Shown: positions 1 to 8,526 of the stretch, in pieces
How the letters are laid out: each line of letters begins with the position of its first letter
Numbering within the stretch: position 1 is the stretch's first letter
Assembly (NCBI RefSeq): GCF_026810365.1
Contig: NZ_CP113948.1
Location: 1,141,001 to 1,205,000, forward strand
Direction: 5' to 3'
Origin: Flavobacterium praedii
GTDB lineage: Bacteria; Bacteroidota; Bacteroidia; Flavobacteriales; Flavobacteriaceae
Length of the DNA stretch: 64,000 nt
The notes under the pieces: model-generated
Database searches by the model: none
What the model was told of the DNA's origin: nothing
The model's input: the letters and a program-made list of their open reading frames with translations, nothing else
Position numbers and translations under genes: made by a program

Positions 1-8
1 CATTGCAA

Positions 9-38
9 TTGGTATTGAGCTTTAAATTCGTAAGTTTG
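9..38 (+). promoter_or_regulatory. Bacteroidota-type promoter
   Basis: TTG at 9-11, a 19-nt spacer and TAAGTTTG at 31-38 match the flavobacterial -33/-7 consensus (TTG, TAnnTTTG). Transcription would start around 44-46, only about a dozen bases before the ATG at 58, giving a very short leader. Confidence 0.6.
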
Positions 39-57
39 CAATGTTGAAAAAAATACT

Positions 58-870
58 ATGAATACTATTATAACCGATAAGAAATACAAAAAACTTTCTA
101 TTCAAGTTTCACTCACTGGACTTTCCTTTTGTTGCTTTGACACGCTTCACAACAGGATTGTATCTGTAAATGAAATTCGTTTTGATACTTTTCATAAATC
201 AACCAAGATTGAGGAATTGTTTTCGGATGCTTTTCGAAATTATCCAGAACTGAATGACAGTTATGATGAAATCCAAGTGATTCATAACAACAATCTTTCA
301 ACATTCGTTCCCACTGCCCTATTCGATGAACATTTTTTAGGCAGTTATTTGCAATACAACACCAAAGTTTTTGAAACCGATTTTTTTGCATTTGATGAAA
401 TCACCAATTATCAAATGAATGCGGTTTACATTCCGTATGTGAATATCAATAACTTTTTCATAGATCAATTTGGCGCTTTCGATTACAAACACGCCAATAC
501 CATTTTGGTTTCCAAACTTTTGGATGCTTCCAAAAACAATGACACTAAGAAAATGATTGTCCATTTTAATCCTGGACATTTTGAAATTATTGTTATTCAG
601 AACCAAAAATTACTGTTATTCAATTCATTCGAATATAAAACAGCCGAGGATTTTATTTACTATTTGCTTTTTACAGCCGAGCAGTTAAATATGAACCCCG
701 AGATTTTTCAATTGGAATTATTAGGAGCTATTTCTGAAGATGATGATTTTTATAAAATCGCATTTAAATACATTCGCAATGTATCTTTCTTTGATGTAAC
801 TGATTTGCAAAAAATCAATTCGTTTTCAACTGCACAAAATCAGCAACATTTTATACTTTTTAACTCATGA
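58..870 (+). CDS. DUF3822 family protein
   Basis: A 270-residue protein without signal peptide or membrane segment. Its overall sequence resembles the DUF3822 family, common in Bacteroidota directly upstream of rsmD. The fold is thought to be actin/ASKHA-like, but the function is unknown. It overlaps the next gene by 4 bp (ATGA), so the two are almost certainly co-transcribed and translationally coupled. A promoter sits just upstream. The family call rests on recognition of the sequence and on context; no catalytic motif is visible. Confidence 0.75.
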   Translation: MNTIITDKKYKKLSIQVSLTGLSFCCFDTLHNRIVSVNEIRFDTFHKSTKIEELFSDAFRNYPELNDSYDEIQVIHNNNLSTFVPTALFDEHFLGSYLQYNTKVFETDFFAFDEITNYQMNAVYIPYVNINNFFIDQFGAFDYKHANTILVSKLLDASKNNDTKKMIVHFNPGHFEIIVIQNQKLLLFNSFEYKTAEDFIYYLLFTAEQLNMNPEIFQLELLGAISEDDDFYKIAFKYIRNVSFFDVTDLQKINSFSTAQNQQHFILFNS

Positions 871-1469
871 GAATCATATCTGGAAAATACAAAGGAAGAC
901 GCATTTTTCCACCAAAAGGGCTACCTGTTAGGCCAACAACTGACATGAGTAAAGAAGCTTTATTCAATGTTTTGAATAATCATTTCAGTTTTGAAGGCTT
1001 GAAAATACTAGATTTATTCTCGGGAACGGGAAATATCAGTTATGAATTTGCTTCTCGAGGATGTACCCCAATCACGTCTGTAGATGCTGACTTTGGTTGT
1101 GTAAAATTCATCAAACAAGTAGCTACTGAATATGATTTTAATATTGCCGCTACCAAAAGTGATGTTTTTTCCTTTTTAGAAAAAAACAAAACGAGTTATG
1201 ATATTATTTTTGCCGATCCTCCTTATGCTTTAGACCAAAAGACTTTTGAGAAAATTGTTTTATTGATTTTCGAAAAAGAATTACTAAATGAAGAAGGAAT
1301 GATGGTTATCGAGCACTCCAAATATACCAAATTGGATCACATGATCAATTTCTCGTTCCAGAAAAGTTATGGAGGATCTATTTTTAGTTTCTTCGAATTG
1401 GATTCTGCGGATGAGGAAGAAATGGATGATGAGTCCAATATAAAAACTACTGAAGACGACGAAGATTAA
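867..1469 (+). CDS. rsmD: 16S rRNA (guanine(966)-N(2))-methyltransferase RsmD
   Basis: Methylates G966 of 16S rRNA using S-adenosylmethionine, late in 30S assembly in the cytoplasm. It opens with the RsmD signature (RIISGKYKGRRI, then VRPTTDMSKEALFNVL). The SAM-binding motif DLFSGTGNISYEFASRG follows at about residues 50-66, and the catalytic DPPY motif at about 117-120. At 200 residues it is near normal length, but it ends in a very acidic tail (DEEEMDDESNIKTTEDDED) beyond the fold. It overlaps the DUF3822 gene by 4 bp and is followed by a bidirectional terminator. Confidence 0.93.
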   Translation: MRIISGKYKGRRIFPPKGLPVRPTTDMSKEALFNVLNNHFSFEGLKILDLFSGTGNISYEFASRGCTPITSVDADFGCVKFIKQVATEYDFNIAATKSDVFSFLEKNKTSYDIIFADPPYALDQKTFEKIVLLIFEKELLNEEGMMVIEHSKYTKLDHMINFSFQKSYGGSIFSFFELDSADEEEMDDESNIKTTEDDED

Positions 1470-1492
1470 AATTTCCTTTTGAATATAAAAAA

Positions 1493-1524
1493 AAGCCCTA
1501 ATTTTTCAATATTAGGGCTTTTTT
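1493..1524. terminator. Bidirectional intrinsic terminator
   Basis: A perfect 10-bp stem (AAGCCCTAAT at 1493-1502, ATTAGGGCTT at 1511-1520) is preceded by an A-run and followed by a T-run. It can terminate rsmD on the plus strand and the outer-membrane gene at 1533-2180 on the minus strand. Confidence 0.85.
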
Positions 1525-1532
1525 GGTAAGAA

Positions 1533-2180
1533 TTATGATTTTCTTTTGCCTCCAAAATAGACAAGAAACCCCAGTCCAAGTGTGTCTTTTGTATTTAATG
1601 TACTATCTGAGTTTATTGTTTTTAATGCAGTTCCTAAATTAACACCATTGAAATACAAAATTAGATCAGCAGAATGATAATATTTCTCCGAAAAATTCAC
1701 TGAAATACCAATCCCAATTCCCAAAGAATGGTCCCAGGTGCTTGCTGATTTATTTTCTACTATAGGTTTTGATAAATCGTTTGGATTTCTAGTTGAGAGT
1801 TCTGTTTTTCCAAACACTTTGGAATAGGTGTACTTAGGTAAAATTACTAAACACGTCTCAGAATCATCGGGATTTCCTAGATAAATTTTTGGGCAAAAAC
1901 TATAATTTATTGCAGTTGTTGTTCTTTCAAAAATACTCTGTACAAGTCCCGTTTCGGTATAGTCAGTAAAGGTTTCAGGAGTACCATACATCACGCCCAA
2001 CTCTATTTCAGGTCTGAAATTATTGATGATTTTAAATTCTAAACCCGTACTTGCACTTCCAAAAATAGATCCATTATAATCTGTGTCTAAATAACCCGCT
2101 ATTCCTACAAAAGTACGAATTCGTTGAGCTTGTAAGCTAGATGTGATAACAAGTAAAATTGCTAAAAAAATATTTCTCAT
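1533..2180 (-). CDS. Putative outer-membrane beta-barrel protein (hypothetical)
   Basis: A 215-residue protein with an N-terminal signal peptide (MRNIFLAILLVITSSLQAQ) and alternating hydrophobic, glycine- and aromatic-rich strands such as GLEFKIINNFRPEIELGVMYG. This is the usual pattern of small porin-like or outer-membrane-assembly-type barrels in Flavobacterium. I do not recognise a named family. It lies 3 bp downstream of the gene at 2184-2732, whose product is similar in type, so they probably form a two-gene operon read from about 2760. Function unknown. Confidence 0.6.
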   Translation of the reverse strand: MRNIFLAILLVITSSLQAQRIRTFVGIAGYLDTDYNGSIFGSASTGLEFKIINNFRPEIELGVMYGTPETFTDYTETGLVQSIFERTTTAINYSFCPKIYLGNPDDSETCLVILPKYTYSKVFGKTELSTRNPNDLSKPIVENKSASTWDHSLGIGIGISVNFSEKYYHSADLILYFNGVNLGTALKTINSDSTLNTKDTLGLGFLVYFGGKRKS

Positions 2181-2183
2181 ATT

Positions 2184-2732
2184 TTATTTCCCTATTACCC
2201 AGCCCAAAGAAAAATTAAGTACAGGGACAAAACCACTATCTTCAGAGTAACTGTTTACAGTGTATCCAGCTCCCATATTGAGCCCTAAATTAAAATTGCC
2301 TTTGTATGTTCGCTGAAATCCCCAAACTGGTGCAATAGTAAAGGAAGTTTCGGTTGAGGAATAGGAATCATTGCTCGAAATTGGTCTAAAATTATAATTA
2401 GCATGTAAAGCAATAAAACCTCCTGAATTATTAGATGTAACTTTTCCTTTAGAAGCTCTTTTTTCAAAATTATAATAATGGCGAAATTGTTCTGTAATAG
2501 TCGGATAAAATGACCAACCCGAACCATAATAATCATTATTTCTATAACCAATTCCAAAACTTAGTTCTGAATAAAGCGTGTTTTTTGTATTAAAGCCGTG
2601 CTCATATGCAACACCAGGTAATAGCAGGTTAATTTTAAATAAGTTTTTCTCAACAGAAGGGTTTTCTTGAGCAACGACATTAAATAAAGGAGTAAAAAGT
2701 AAAAAAAGAACAATAGAGAGAGACAATTTCAT
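2184..2732 (-). CDS. Putative secreted/outer-membrane protein (hypothetical)
   Basis: A 182-residue protein with a signal peptide ending near VVAQ and a glycine/tyrosine-rich beta-strand body (ELSFGIGYRN, FIALHANYNF, FTIAPVWGFQ, NLGLNMGAGY). It ends with a strand near FSLGWVIGK, consistent with a small 8-stranded outer-membrane barrel. It is the first gene of the pair with 1533-2180. No family recognised; role unknown. Confidence 0.6.
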   Translation of the reverse strand: MKLSLSIVLFLLFTPLFNVVAQENPSVEKNLFKINLLLPGVAYEHGFNTKNTLYSELSFGIGYRNNDYYGSGWSFYPTITEQFRHYYNFEKRASKGKVTSNNSGGFIALHANYNFRPISSNDSYSSTETSFTIAPVWGFQRTYKGNFNLGLNMGAGYTVNSYSEDSGFVPVLNFSLGWVIGK

Positions 2733-2842
2733 AAATAAAAGTATAGATATTAATTAGCCTCAAATGTAATACTATTATTATATTTAAAAAATAGAAGCAG
2801 TTATTTAGTACTTTTTAAATCATAAATAAGCAATATAAACTT

Positions 2843-4960
2843 TTATCGGATCCTATTAGAATTATCATCAATATTTTTTTCTTTGAACTCAGTAGTTATT
2901 ATTTTGCCAAATGAATATTTAATAGCTATTGAAAATTCATGTGCATCAACCAAATATCTGGCTGTTGAACTAATACTGTTTATCGTAAAACTTTCTTTGT
3001 AAATCGTATTTCTAAAAATGTCATTATAGCTTAAAGTGCAATTCCAATAGGTGAAAAATGATTTTGAAACTCCTAAATCCATAATAAACAAAGATTTTCT
3101 TTTAAAAACTCCTTCTTTTTGTTCCGTTAATCCCCAAGTTGAAATCACAAATGTGTAGCCTTTTAGTAGTTTAAATTCATTGCTTGAATAATAATATAAA
3201 TACGGTTTTGTTGTGATAAATTCAGCAGAATCATCTTCTATTTTATTCAGTATACAGCTTAGGCTGTTGGTAGAAGTCCAAATTTTATAAGTAAAAGGCA
3301 AGGTGAATTCTAAATTAAAACCTGTTTCTTTTTCAAAATTAATTTCTTTAAAAGTGAGTATTTTATTTTGATTGTCAAATATAAAACTGCTGTAAACAGG
3401 ATCTGTATTTTTATAATAAGTTAGTTTTACTGATTTATCGTGATATTGAAAACTAGATGAAATCTGATTGTTAATAGTTGGATCTAAATTGATATTTCTC
3501 GAATATAAAAAATATGGATTAATATAAGTCGACCCCTGACTTGTAGATGAATAATTGGGTCTCGAGATGCTTTTGGAATAATTTACGGTTATCGATTTGG
3601 TGCTGTCAATAGGTATGTCAAACTGTGCTTTCGGAAAAAAATCAGTGTAGTTCTTGCTGATTAAAGGAGTGATGTCATTCTTAAATTGTCCTACAATATT
3701 GGTATTTTCGACTCTTAAACCAACTGAATAGCTAATTTTTTTCAAACTTCCTGATAATTGTGTATAGCCTGCGCTATTTTTCTCTTTGAAATTATAAATA
3801 GAGTTGATTGTATTATTGGTCTCATAATTTAAGATTTCAAAATTTGTTTTTGCTTTTGCAAACAAATAAAGCCCGCCGTATTCCAATTTCATTTCATTTT
3901 TAAATTTCTTTTCAAAATCTGCCCTGCCAGAAAAAACAGCTACATTAAATTTTTGATCACTTTTTTGGGCCAATTCAAATTGAGTGTTATTAAAATTATT
4001 CTGAGCCAACGACTTTGAATCCTGATCAAAATTAGAATATTGAAAACCAGTAAATAATTGTGTGTTTATTGATTTTATTTTCTTGGAATAATTAATAAAA
4101 GAGTTAATAAAATCCTTTTGGCTCTTATTATCACTGTGTGTTATAACATTATTTTCTACATTTCCATTCTTATTGTAGGTTGTAGTGTTTATATCAAAAG
4201 GTTCGCTTTGCAGTTTACTGTTGATACTAATTGAGAAATAATCTTCCTCATTGATTTTATAAAACAAGCTTCCACCAAAAATAAACTGCTTTCTTTTGGT
4301 ATTTGCGGTAGCAACGTTATAATTCGAAATGATATCCGCATCTGGAATTTGATAATCAATACTATGGCTTTCCCAGGGACTTAATTTATTGTAATTAAAA
4401 TTGGCTTTCCATTCCCATTTATTCTTTTTGAAACTTGAATTTATCCCCAGATAATTATTGAATTCTTTCTTGAACGAAGCCACCTCGGAAACATTGGTCT
4501 GCGAACCTTCTTTTTTGCTGAATTTTCGCGTTATCAAAATAACGGCTCTTCCTTCGGCTTCATATTTAGAAGATGGATTATTTATAATTTCAATGGTTTT
4601 TATGTCGTCTACAGACAAGGCATTCAAATCATTCATACCTACTTTTTGATTGTCAATATAAATCAATGGGTTTCCTTTTCCTATGACTGTTATATTCTCC
4701 TTGTCGGCGCTGATGGTAATATTGGGCAATTTAGAAAGCAAATCTATTGTATTTGGAGTTGCATTCAGAATCGAATTGGCCACATCAACTTTGATATTTC
4801 CATTTTTATTGGTAAACATTTTCTTTTCTTTTGTAATCACTACTTCGCTTAATTTATTGGAAATACTGTCATTTTCGGTGTTATTTTGTCCGTAACCAAA
4901 GGCTGAAATAATAAGACAGATTATAATTTTTGCATTCTGAATTCTTAATTTTTTTTTCAT
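2843..4960 (-). CDS. Outer-membrane beta-barrel receptor (TonB-receptor-like, OMP_b-brl type)
   Basis: A 705-residue outer-membrane protein. I start it at 4960, because MKKKLRIQNAKIIICLIISAFGYGQ is a clean signal peptide; an upstream ATG at 4996 would add a 12-residue charged extension. After a short linker it has a plug-like domain (LSEVVITKEKKMF, then LLSKLPNITI, IYIDNQKV, IEIINNPSSKYEAEGRAVI at about 40-150). A long barrel follows to the C-terminus. It lacks the N-terminal carboxypeptidase-regulatory-like domain and any obvious TonB box, as in many flavobacterial members of this family. Substrate unknown. It is divergent from the two-component system at 5101-7159, with a candidate regulator site between them, so it is a likely target of that system. 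Confidence 0.8.
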   Translation of the reverse strand: MKKKLRIQNAKIIICLIISAFGYGQNNTENDSISNKLSEVVITKEKKMFTNKNGNIKVDVANSILNATPNTIDLLSKLPNITISADKENITVIGKGNPLIYIDNQKVGMNDLNALSVDDIKTIEIINNPSSKYEAEGRAVILITRKFSKKEGSQTNVSEVASFKKEFNNYLGINSSFKKNKWEWKANFNYNKLSPWESHSIDYQIPDADIISNYNVATANTKRKQFIFGGSLFYKINEEDYFSISINSKLQSEPFDINTTTYNKNGNVENNVITHSDNKSQKDFINSFINYSKKIKSINTQLFTGFQYSNFDQDSKSLAQNNFNNTQFELAQKSDQKFNVAVFSGRADFEKKFKNEMKLEYGGLYLFAKAKTNFEILNYETNNTINSIYNFKEKNSAGYTQLSGSLKKISYSVGLRVENTNIVGQFKNDITPLISKNYTDFFPKAQFDIPIDSTKSITVNYSKSISRPNYSSTSQGSTYINPYFLYSRNINLDPTINNQISSSFQYHDKSVKLTYYKNTDPVYSSFIFDNQNKILTFKEINFEKETGFNLEFTLPFTYKIWTSTNSLSCILNKIEDDSAEFITTKPYLYYYSSNEFKLLKGYTFVISTWGLTEQKEGVFKRKSLFIMDLGVSKSFFTYWNCTLSYNDIFRNTIYKESFTINSISSTARYLVDAHEFSIAIKYSFGKIITTEFKEKNIDDNSNRIR

Positions 4961-5023
4961 TAAAATAGTATGTTTTGTGATTTTGAAACACTGCAAAAAT
5001 GAATCTAAATACCCGTTTTGTGA

Positions 5024-5051
5024 GTTAATCGAAGGTTAATGCGGCGTTAAT
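5024..5051. promoter_or_regulatory. Three GTTAAT direct repeats with 11-bp period
   Basis: GTTAAT occurs at 5024-5029, 5035-5040 and 5046-5051, exactly 11 bp apart, in the divergent region between the receptor gene and the histidine kinase gene. Direct repeats phased at about one helical turn are the usual binding sites of OmpR-family response regulators, and an OmpR-type regulator is encoded at 6470-7159. The inference is that this site controls the receptor, the kinase operon or both. Confidence 0.5.
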
Positions 5052-5100
5052 GGCTAATTTGAATAATAAATGAATTATTTTTGAATTCAAATTTTACCGA

Positions 5101-6459
5101 ATGAAGCAAAGAATCAATTTATTAATCGCATTTTCTATTATTGCTCTGATTACCTTATCGGTTGTGCAATGCTATTTGGTTAAAACAGCTTATGATTATA
5201 AAGTAGCCCAGTTTCACTCGGAGATCAAAGAGGATATTGCCAAAATAACGAATGATTACAGCGATATTGATTCGGCTTACGTGAATAAAAAGGAAAGACT
5301 TTATAAGCTATTGGCACAAAATTATGTTTTAGATAAAAAGTCAAAATCTGCAATTAAAAACACTTTAATTTTAGATGAATCTAATGACACATTAACTCGA
5401 AAAATACAGCTTAGATTCAAAAGAGATTTCCCAAATATTGACATTGATTTTGCTATTGTCCTGAACAAATTTGTCATTTATAATAGCTATAAAAAAAGTG
5501 ATACTATTTTTTCTGAAAAGCCTCTTATACAGAATAAAATCTATGGTAATTTAAAGTCTTTAAATAATGCCTTTTTGGTTCGGAATTATGTCAGTACAAC
5601 AAATGGTTCATCCCAAATGCAAGATTATAAATTACTTACCGAAGATTCAATGTACGTGTCCGTGATTGATTGGGAAATGATCATTTTCGAAAGAATGAGA
5701 ATTATTTTGTTATTATCACTCCTATCGATTCTAACTCTAATAACTCTTTTTGTAATTGCAATCAAAGCTTTAATCAGGCAAAAGAAAGTTAGCGATGTCA
5801 AAACCGATTTTATCAACAATATCACACACGAACTTAAGACTCCTTTGACTACTTTGGGAATTTCTACAAAAATATTGGAACGTATAGATATCCGTAACAA
5901 TGAAGAGCAATTCAATAGTGTTTTGAATACTATTTCCCGACAAAATCATCGATTGCAAAATTTAATTGATCAAGTAATGGCGAATTCCTTTGGAGAAAAT
6001 GAAATTGAACTTCAAAAAGAAAAAATAGATGCAGAATTATTTTTAAAAGCTATCGTTGACGATTTTGAGGTTACATTTCCTAAAGTAAATATCGAAACTC
6101 ATTTTAACACAAAAGAAACATCTTTGGTTTTAGATAAATTTCATTTAACAACAGCTATTTTAAATGTTCTCGAAAATGCTGTGAAATATGGAAGTAACAC
6201 TATTACAATTAATACCGAATTAATCAAAAGCCAATTTAATATCAGTATTAAAGATGATGGAATTGGAATTTCAAAAAACAAACATTCCTTTTTGTTTGAT
6301 AAGTTCTACAGAGTCGAAGAAGGTAATTTGCATAATGCAAAAGGATTAGGTTTGGGGCTTTTTTATGTAAAGCAAATTATAAAAGCACATCAGGGTACAA
6401 TTGATGTTATAAGTGATTTAGGTAAAGGTTCGGAATTTACAATTGTGTTTAAAGTTTAA
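5101..6459 (+). CDS. Two-component sensor histidine kinase
   Basis: A 452-residue membrane kinase. A transmembrane helix at about 7-27 is followed by a periplasmic sensor of roughly 170 residues with no family I recognise, and a second membrane helix at about 201-224. The HisKA domain (NNITHELKTPLTTL) has its phospho-acceptor at His243. The ATPase domain has the N box (NVLENAVKYG), the G1 box (KDDGIGI) and the G2 box (GLGLGLFYV). It is followed after 10 bp by its response regulator and faces the receptor gene across the GTTAAT repeats. The sensed signal is unknown; the linked receptor suggests a nutrient or envelope cue. Confidence 0.9.
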   Translation: MKQRINLLIAFSIIALITLSVVQCYLVKTAYDYKVAQFHSEIKEDIAKITNDYSDIDSAYVNKKERLYKLLAQNYVLDKKSKSAIKNTLILDESNDTLTRKIQLRFKRDFPNIDIDFAIVLNKFVIYNSYKKSDTIFSEKPLIQNKIYGNLKSLNNAFLVRNYVSTTNGSSQMQDYKLLTEDSMYVSVIDWEMIIFERMRIILLLSLLSILTLITLFVIAIKALIRQKKVSDVKTDFINNITHELKTPLTTLGISTKILERIDIRNNEEQFNSVLNTISRQNHRLQNLIDQVMANSFGENEIELQKEKIDAELFLKAIVDDFEVTFPKVNIETHFNTKETSLVLDKFHLTTAILNVLENAVKYGSNTITINTELIKSQFNISIKDDGIGISKNKHSFLFDKFYRVEEGNLHNAKGLGLGLFYVKQIIKAHQGTIDVISDLGKGSEFTIVFKV

Positions 6460-6469
6460 TAATCTGCCA

Positions 6470-7159
6470 TTGAAAAAAGTACTTTTAGCCGAAGATGATG
6501 CTGATTTTGCAAGCGTTCTCAAACAATATTTAGAATTATACCAATATGAGATCAGTTGGGCAGAAAATGGTGAAGAAGCATTGGCTATTTTCCAAACTGA
6601 AAATTTTGATATCTGTGTTTTTGATGTTATGATGCCCAAAATGGACGGATTTACCCTTGCTGAAAAAATCATCAAAATCAATCCCGAAATTCCTTTTGTT
6701 TTTCTAACTGCCCGAAAATTAAAAGAAGACAAAATCATTGGATTAAAATTGGGTGCTGATGACTATATTGTAAAACCTTTTGAAGCCGACGAACTTGTTT
6801 TACGCCTGAATAATATTTTAAAAAGAAGCAATCAAAAACAGACTCATTACCCAATAGCAGATGAATTGAAAATTGGGGCTTATTTATTTGATACCAAACG
6901 TTTAGCTTTAAAAAATAACACTATAACACAACAACTTACCGAAAAAGAAGCGGCTCTTATTCATTTTTTTTATACTCATAAAAATCAAATGGTAAAACGA
7001 GAACAAATTTTGAAAACGATTTGGGGAAGCGACGATTTTTTTTCGGGAAGAAGTATGGATGTCTACATCAGTAAAATTCGCAAGTATTTCAAAGATGATT
7101 CTCGAATAAGCATCGAAAGTGTTCGTAACATTGGGTTGGAATTTAAGATCAACAACTAA
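6470..7159 (+). CDS. OmpR/PhoB-family response regulator
   Basis: A 229-residue transcription factor. I place the start at the TTG at 6470 because translation from there (KKVLLAEDDADF) begins exactly at the receiver fold; the frame is open further upstream, into the end of the kinase gene. The receiver has acidic residues D9/D10, phospho-acceptor D52 (VFDVMMPKMDG), T/S in FLTA and lysine in IVKPF. The C-terminal winged helix carries LTEKEAALIHFF and DVYISKIRKYF. It is the partner of the kinase just upstream. It ends 1 bp before the convergent reductase gene. Confidence 0.9.
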   Translation: MKKVLLAEDDADFASVLKQYLELYQYEISWAENGEEALAIFQTENFDICVFDVMMPKMDGFTLAEKIIKINPEIPFVFLTARKLKEDKIIGLKLGADDYIVKPFEADELVLRLNNILKRSNQKQTHYPIADELKIGAYLFDTKRLALKNNTITQQLTEKEAALIHFFYTHKNQMVKREQILKTIWGSDDFFSGRSMDVYISKIRKYFKDDSRISIESVRNIGLEFKINN

Positions 7160-7160
7160 A

Positions 7161-8090
7161 TTATATAGCTTGTTGTGATAATTTCTCCAATACCTTTTGG
7201 TATGTTGGTGTGCCAATTTCATATTTCAAACCTTCATTTACCACAAATTCAGTCAAGGAAGCCAATTCAATTTTTCGTCCTGCTATCAAATCCCGATGCA
7301 TGGAGGAAGTAGCTTCTTGTGGTGATTTTTCTAGTTTTAATATAGTTTGAAAAACAATGTCATTCGGTAAATCGAGCCCTTTGACAGCAGCAATCATGGT
7401 AATTTCATTCAATAAAGAAACATAAAATTTCCTGCTTGATTCACTATTTAGCAACTCACCAATGTTTTGGTTTAAATACGAAGTTGCTGAAGCCAAAGCC
7501 GAAATAAAGATAAACTTCTCCCAAACCGTTTCTTCGATAGCATCGACTAAATAACTTTCGATTGAAGCATTTTTGAAAATGGTTTGCAAAGCATTCATTC
7601 TAGAAATGGAAGCCATATCCGATCCAAAAAATATTTTTTCGTAAGGACCAACTTTTTTAATCACACCAGGTGAAACAATCATCGAAACAATATAAACGCA
7701 ACCTTGCAAAACTTCATTATCTGGAAAAAGAGTACAGATGCGCTCTGGAGCATCTACACCATTATACAAAGGAAGAATTACTGTGTTTTTTGTAATCACA
7801 TTTTTTATAGAAGTCAGACTTTCTTCAATATCATACGTTTTTGTAGCACAAATCAGGTAATCTATTTTACCTATTATTTCAGGATTATCAGAAACTAAAT
7901 CTGGGAAAACAATTTTCTCACCATTATCAGATAGAATTTTTAATCCGGATTCCTTAATGTTTCTTAGTGTCTCGCCACGAGCGATGAAGATAATTTCGAC
8001 GGTTTTTGATTTAGCATATTCTTTGGCTAATAATCCTCCAAAATAACCACCTACACCACCTAAACCTAGAATTCCAATTCTTGTTTGCAT
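7161..8090 (-). CDS. Ketopantoate reductase family protein (ApbA/PanE-like)
   Basis: A 309-residue NAD(P)-dependent reductase of the family that converts 2-dehydropantoate to pantoate in coenzyme A synthesis. The Rossmann motif GLGGVGGYFGG is at residues 8-18. The C-terminal helical domain holds the WEKFIFISALAS segment, which contains the expected catalytic lysine. The asparagine usually found four residues after that lysine is not present (isoleucine there). The substrate may therefore differ from ketopantoate, and I do not assign panE outright. Monocistronic, tail to tail with the response regulator. Confidence 0.75.
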   Translation of the reverse strand: MQTRIGILGLGGVGGYFGGLLAKEYAKSKTVEIIFIARGETLRNIKESGLKILSDNGEKIVFPDLVSDNPEIIGKIDYLICATKTYDIEESLTSIKNVITKNTVILPLYNGVDAPERICTLFPDNEVLQGCVYIVSMIVSPGVIKKVGPYEKIFFGSDMASISRMNALQTIFKNASIESYLVDAIEETVWEKFIFISALASATSYLNQNIGELLNSESSRKFYVSLLNEITMIAAVKGLDLPNDIVFQTILKLEKSPQEATSSMHRDLIAGRKIELASLTEFVVNEGLKYEIGTPTYQKVLEKLSQQAI

Positions 8091-8123
8091 AGAAAAAAGT
8101 ATTTCTCAAAAATTTAAAAAAAT

Positions 8124-8450
8124 GCAGACCTATAAGCCGGATTCTGTCTCCAATAAATCGGAGCCTTATCATTTATCTAGATCCCGCATTGCTACGAGAC
8201 TCAAGCTATCTACCCTTCAGCAACGGACGGGAACCCTTGAATGCTGATATACTTGATATTTCACCGCATAGAGTTTACCTGGTTTCACTACAGCATTACC
8301 TGTACATACTTTCTGTTGCACTTGTCCTAATCTCGCCCGTAAAGACGAAACCGACGGGTGTTACCCGCTATGCTTCCCTATGGTGTCCGGACTTTCCTCC
8401 CTCCCGATCCCGATAACTATCAGGACGGAACGACGATAAGGCGGTCTGCG
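8124..8450 (-). ncRNA. rnpB: RNase P RNA (bacterial type A)
   Basis: Read on the minus strand, the 3' end carries the conserved ACAGAATCCGGCTTATAGGTC segment, with GGTCTGC complementary to GCAGACC at the 5' end (helix P1). The plus strand shows the other hallmark blocks, such as the segment around 8330-8400 containing the reverse complement of the conserved core. RNase P RNA cleaves 5' leaders from pre-tRNAs. A TATTTTTG -7 box (8454-8461, minus) sits just upstream, placing the 5' end near 8447-8450. Ends are approximate. Confidence 0.92.
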
Positions 8451-8453
8451 GTG

Positions 8454-8461
8454 CAAAAATA
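8454..8461 (-). promoter_or_regulatory. -7 box of the rnpB promoter
   Basis: Minus-strand TATTTTTG matches TAnnTTTG and lies immediately before the 5' end of RNase P RNA. A consensus -33 TTG is not obvious at the expected distance. Confidence 0.45.
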
Positions 8462-8526
8462 GGTTTTTATGACGTAATATCAGGAATTAACTTTAAAATA
8501 GAATACACGAAACCCCTATTTATGCA

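Noticed and set aside
1985..2000. TCACGCCCAACTCT, identical to the edge of hairpin element copy 1
   Set aside because: It is inside a coding region, the rest of the element is missing, and the match is short enough to be chance.
8189..8416. 75-codon open frame on the plus strand
   Set aside because: It lies wholly within the RNase P RNA gene, which is on the other strand.
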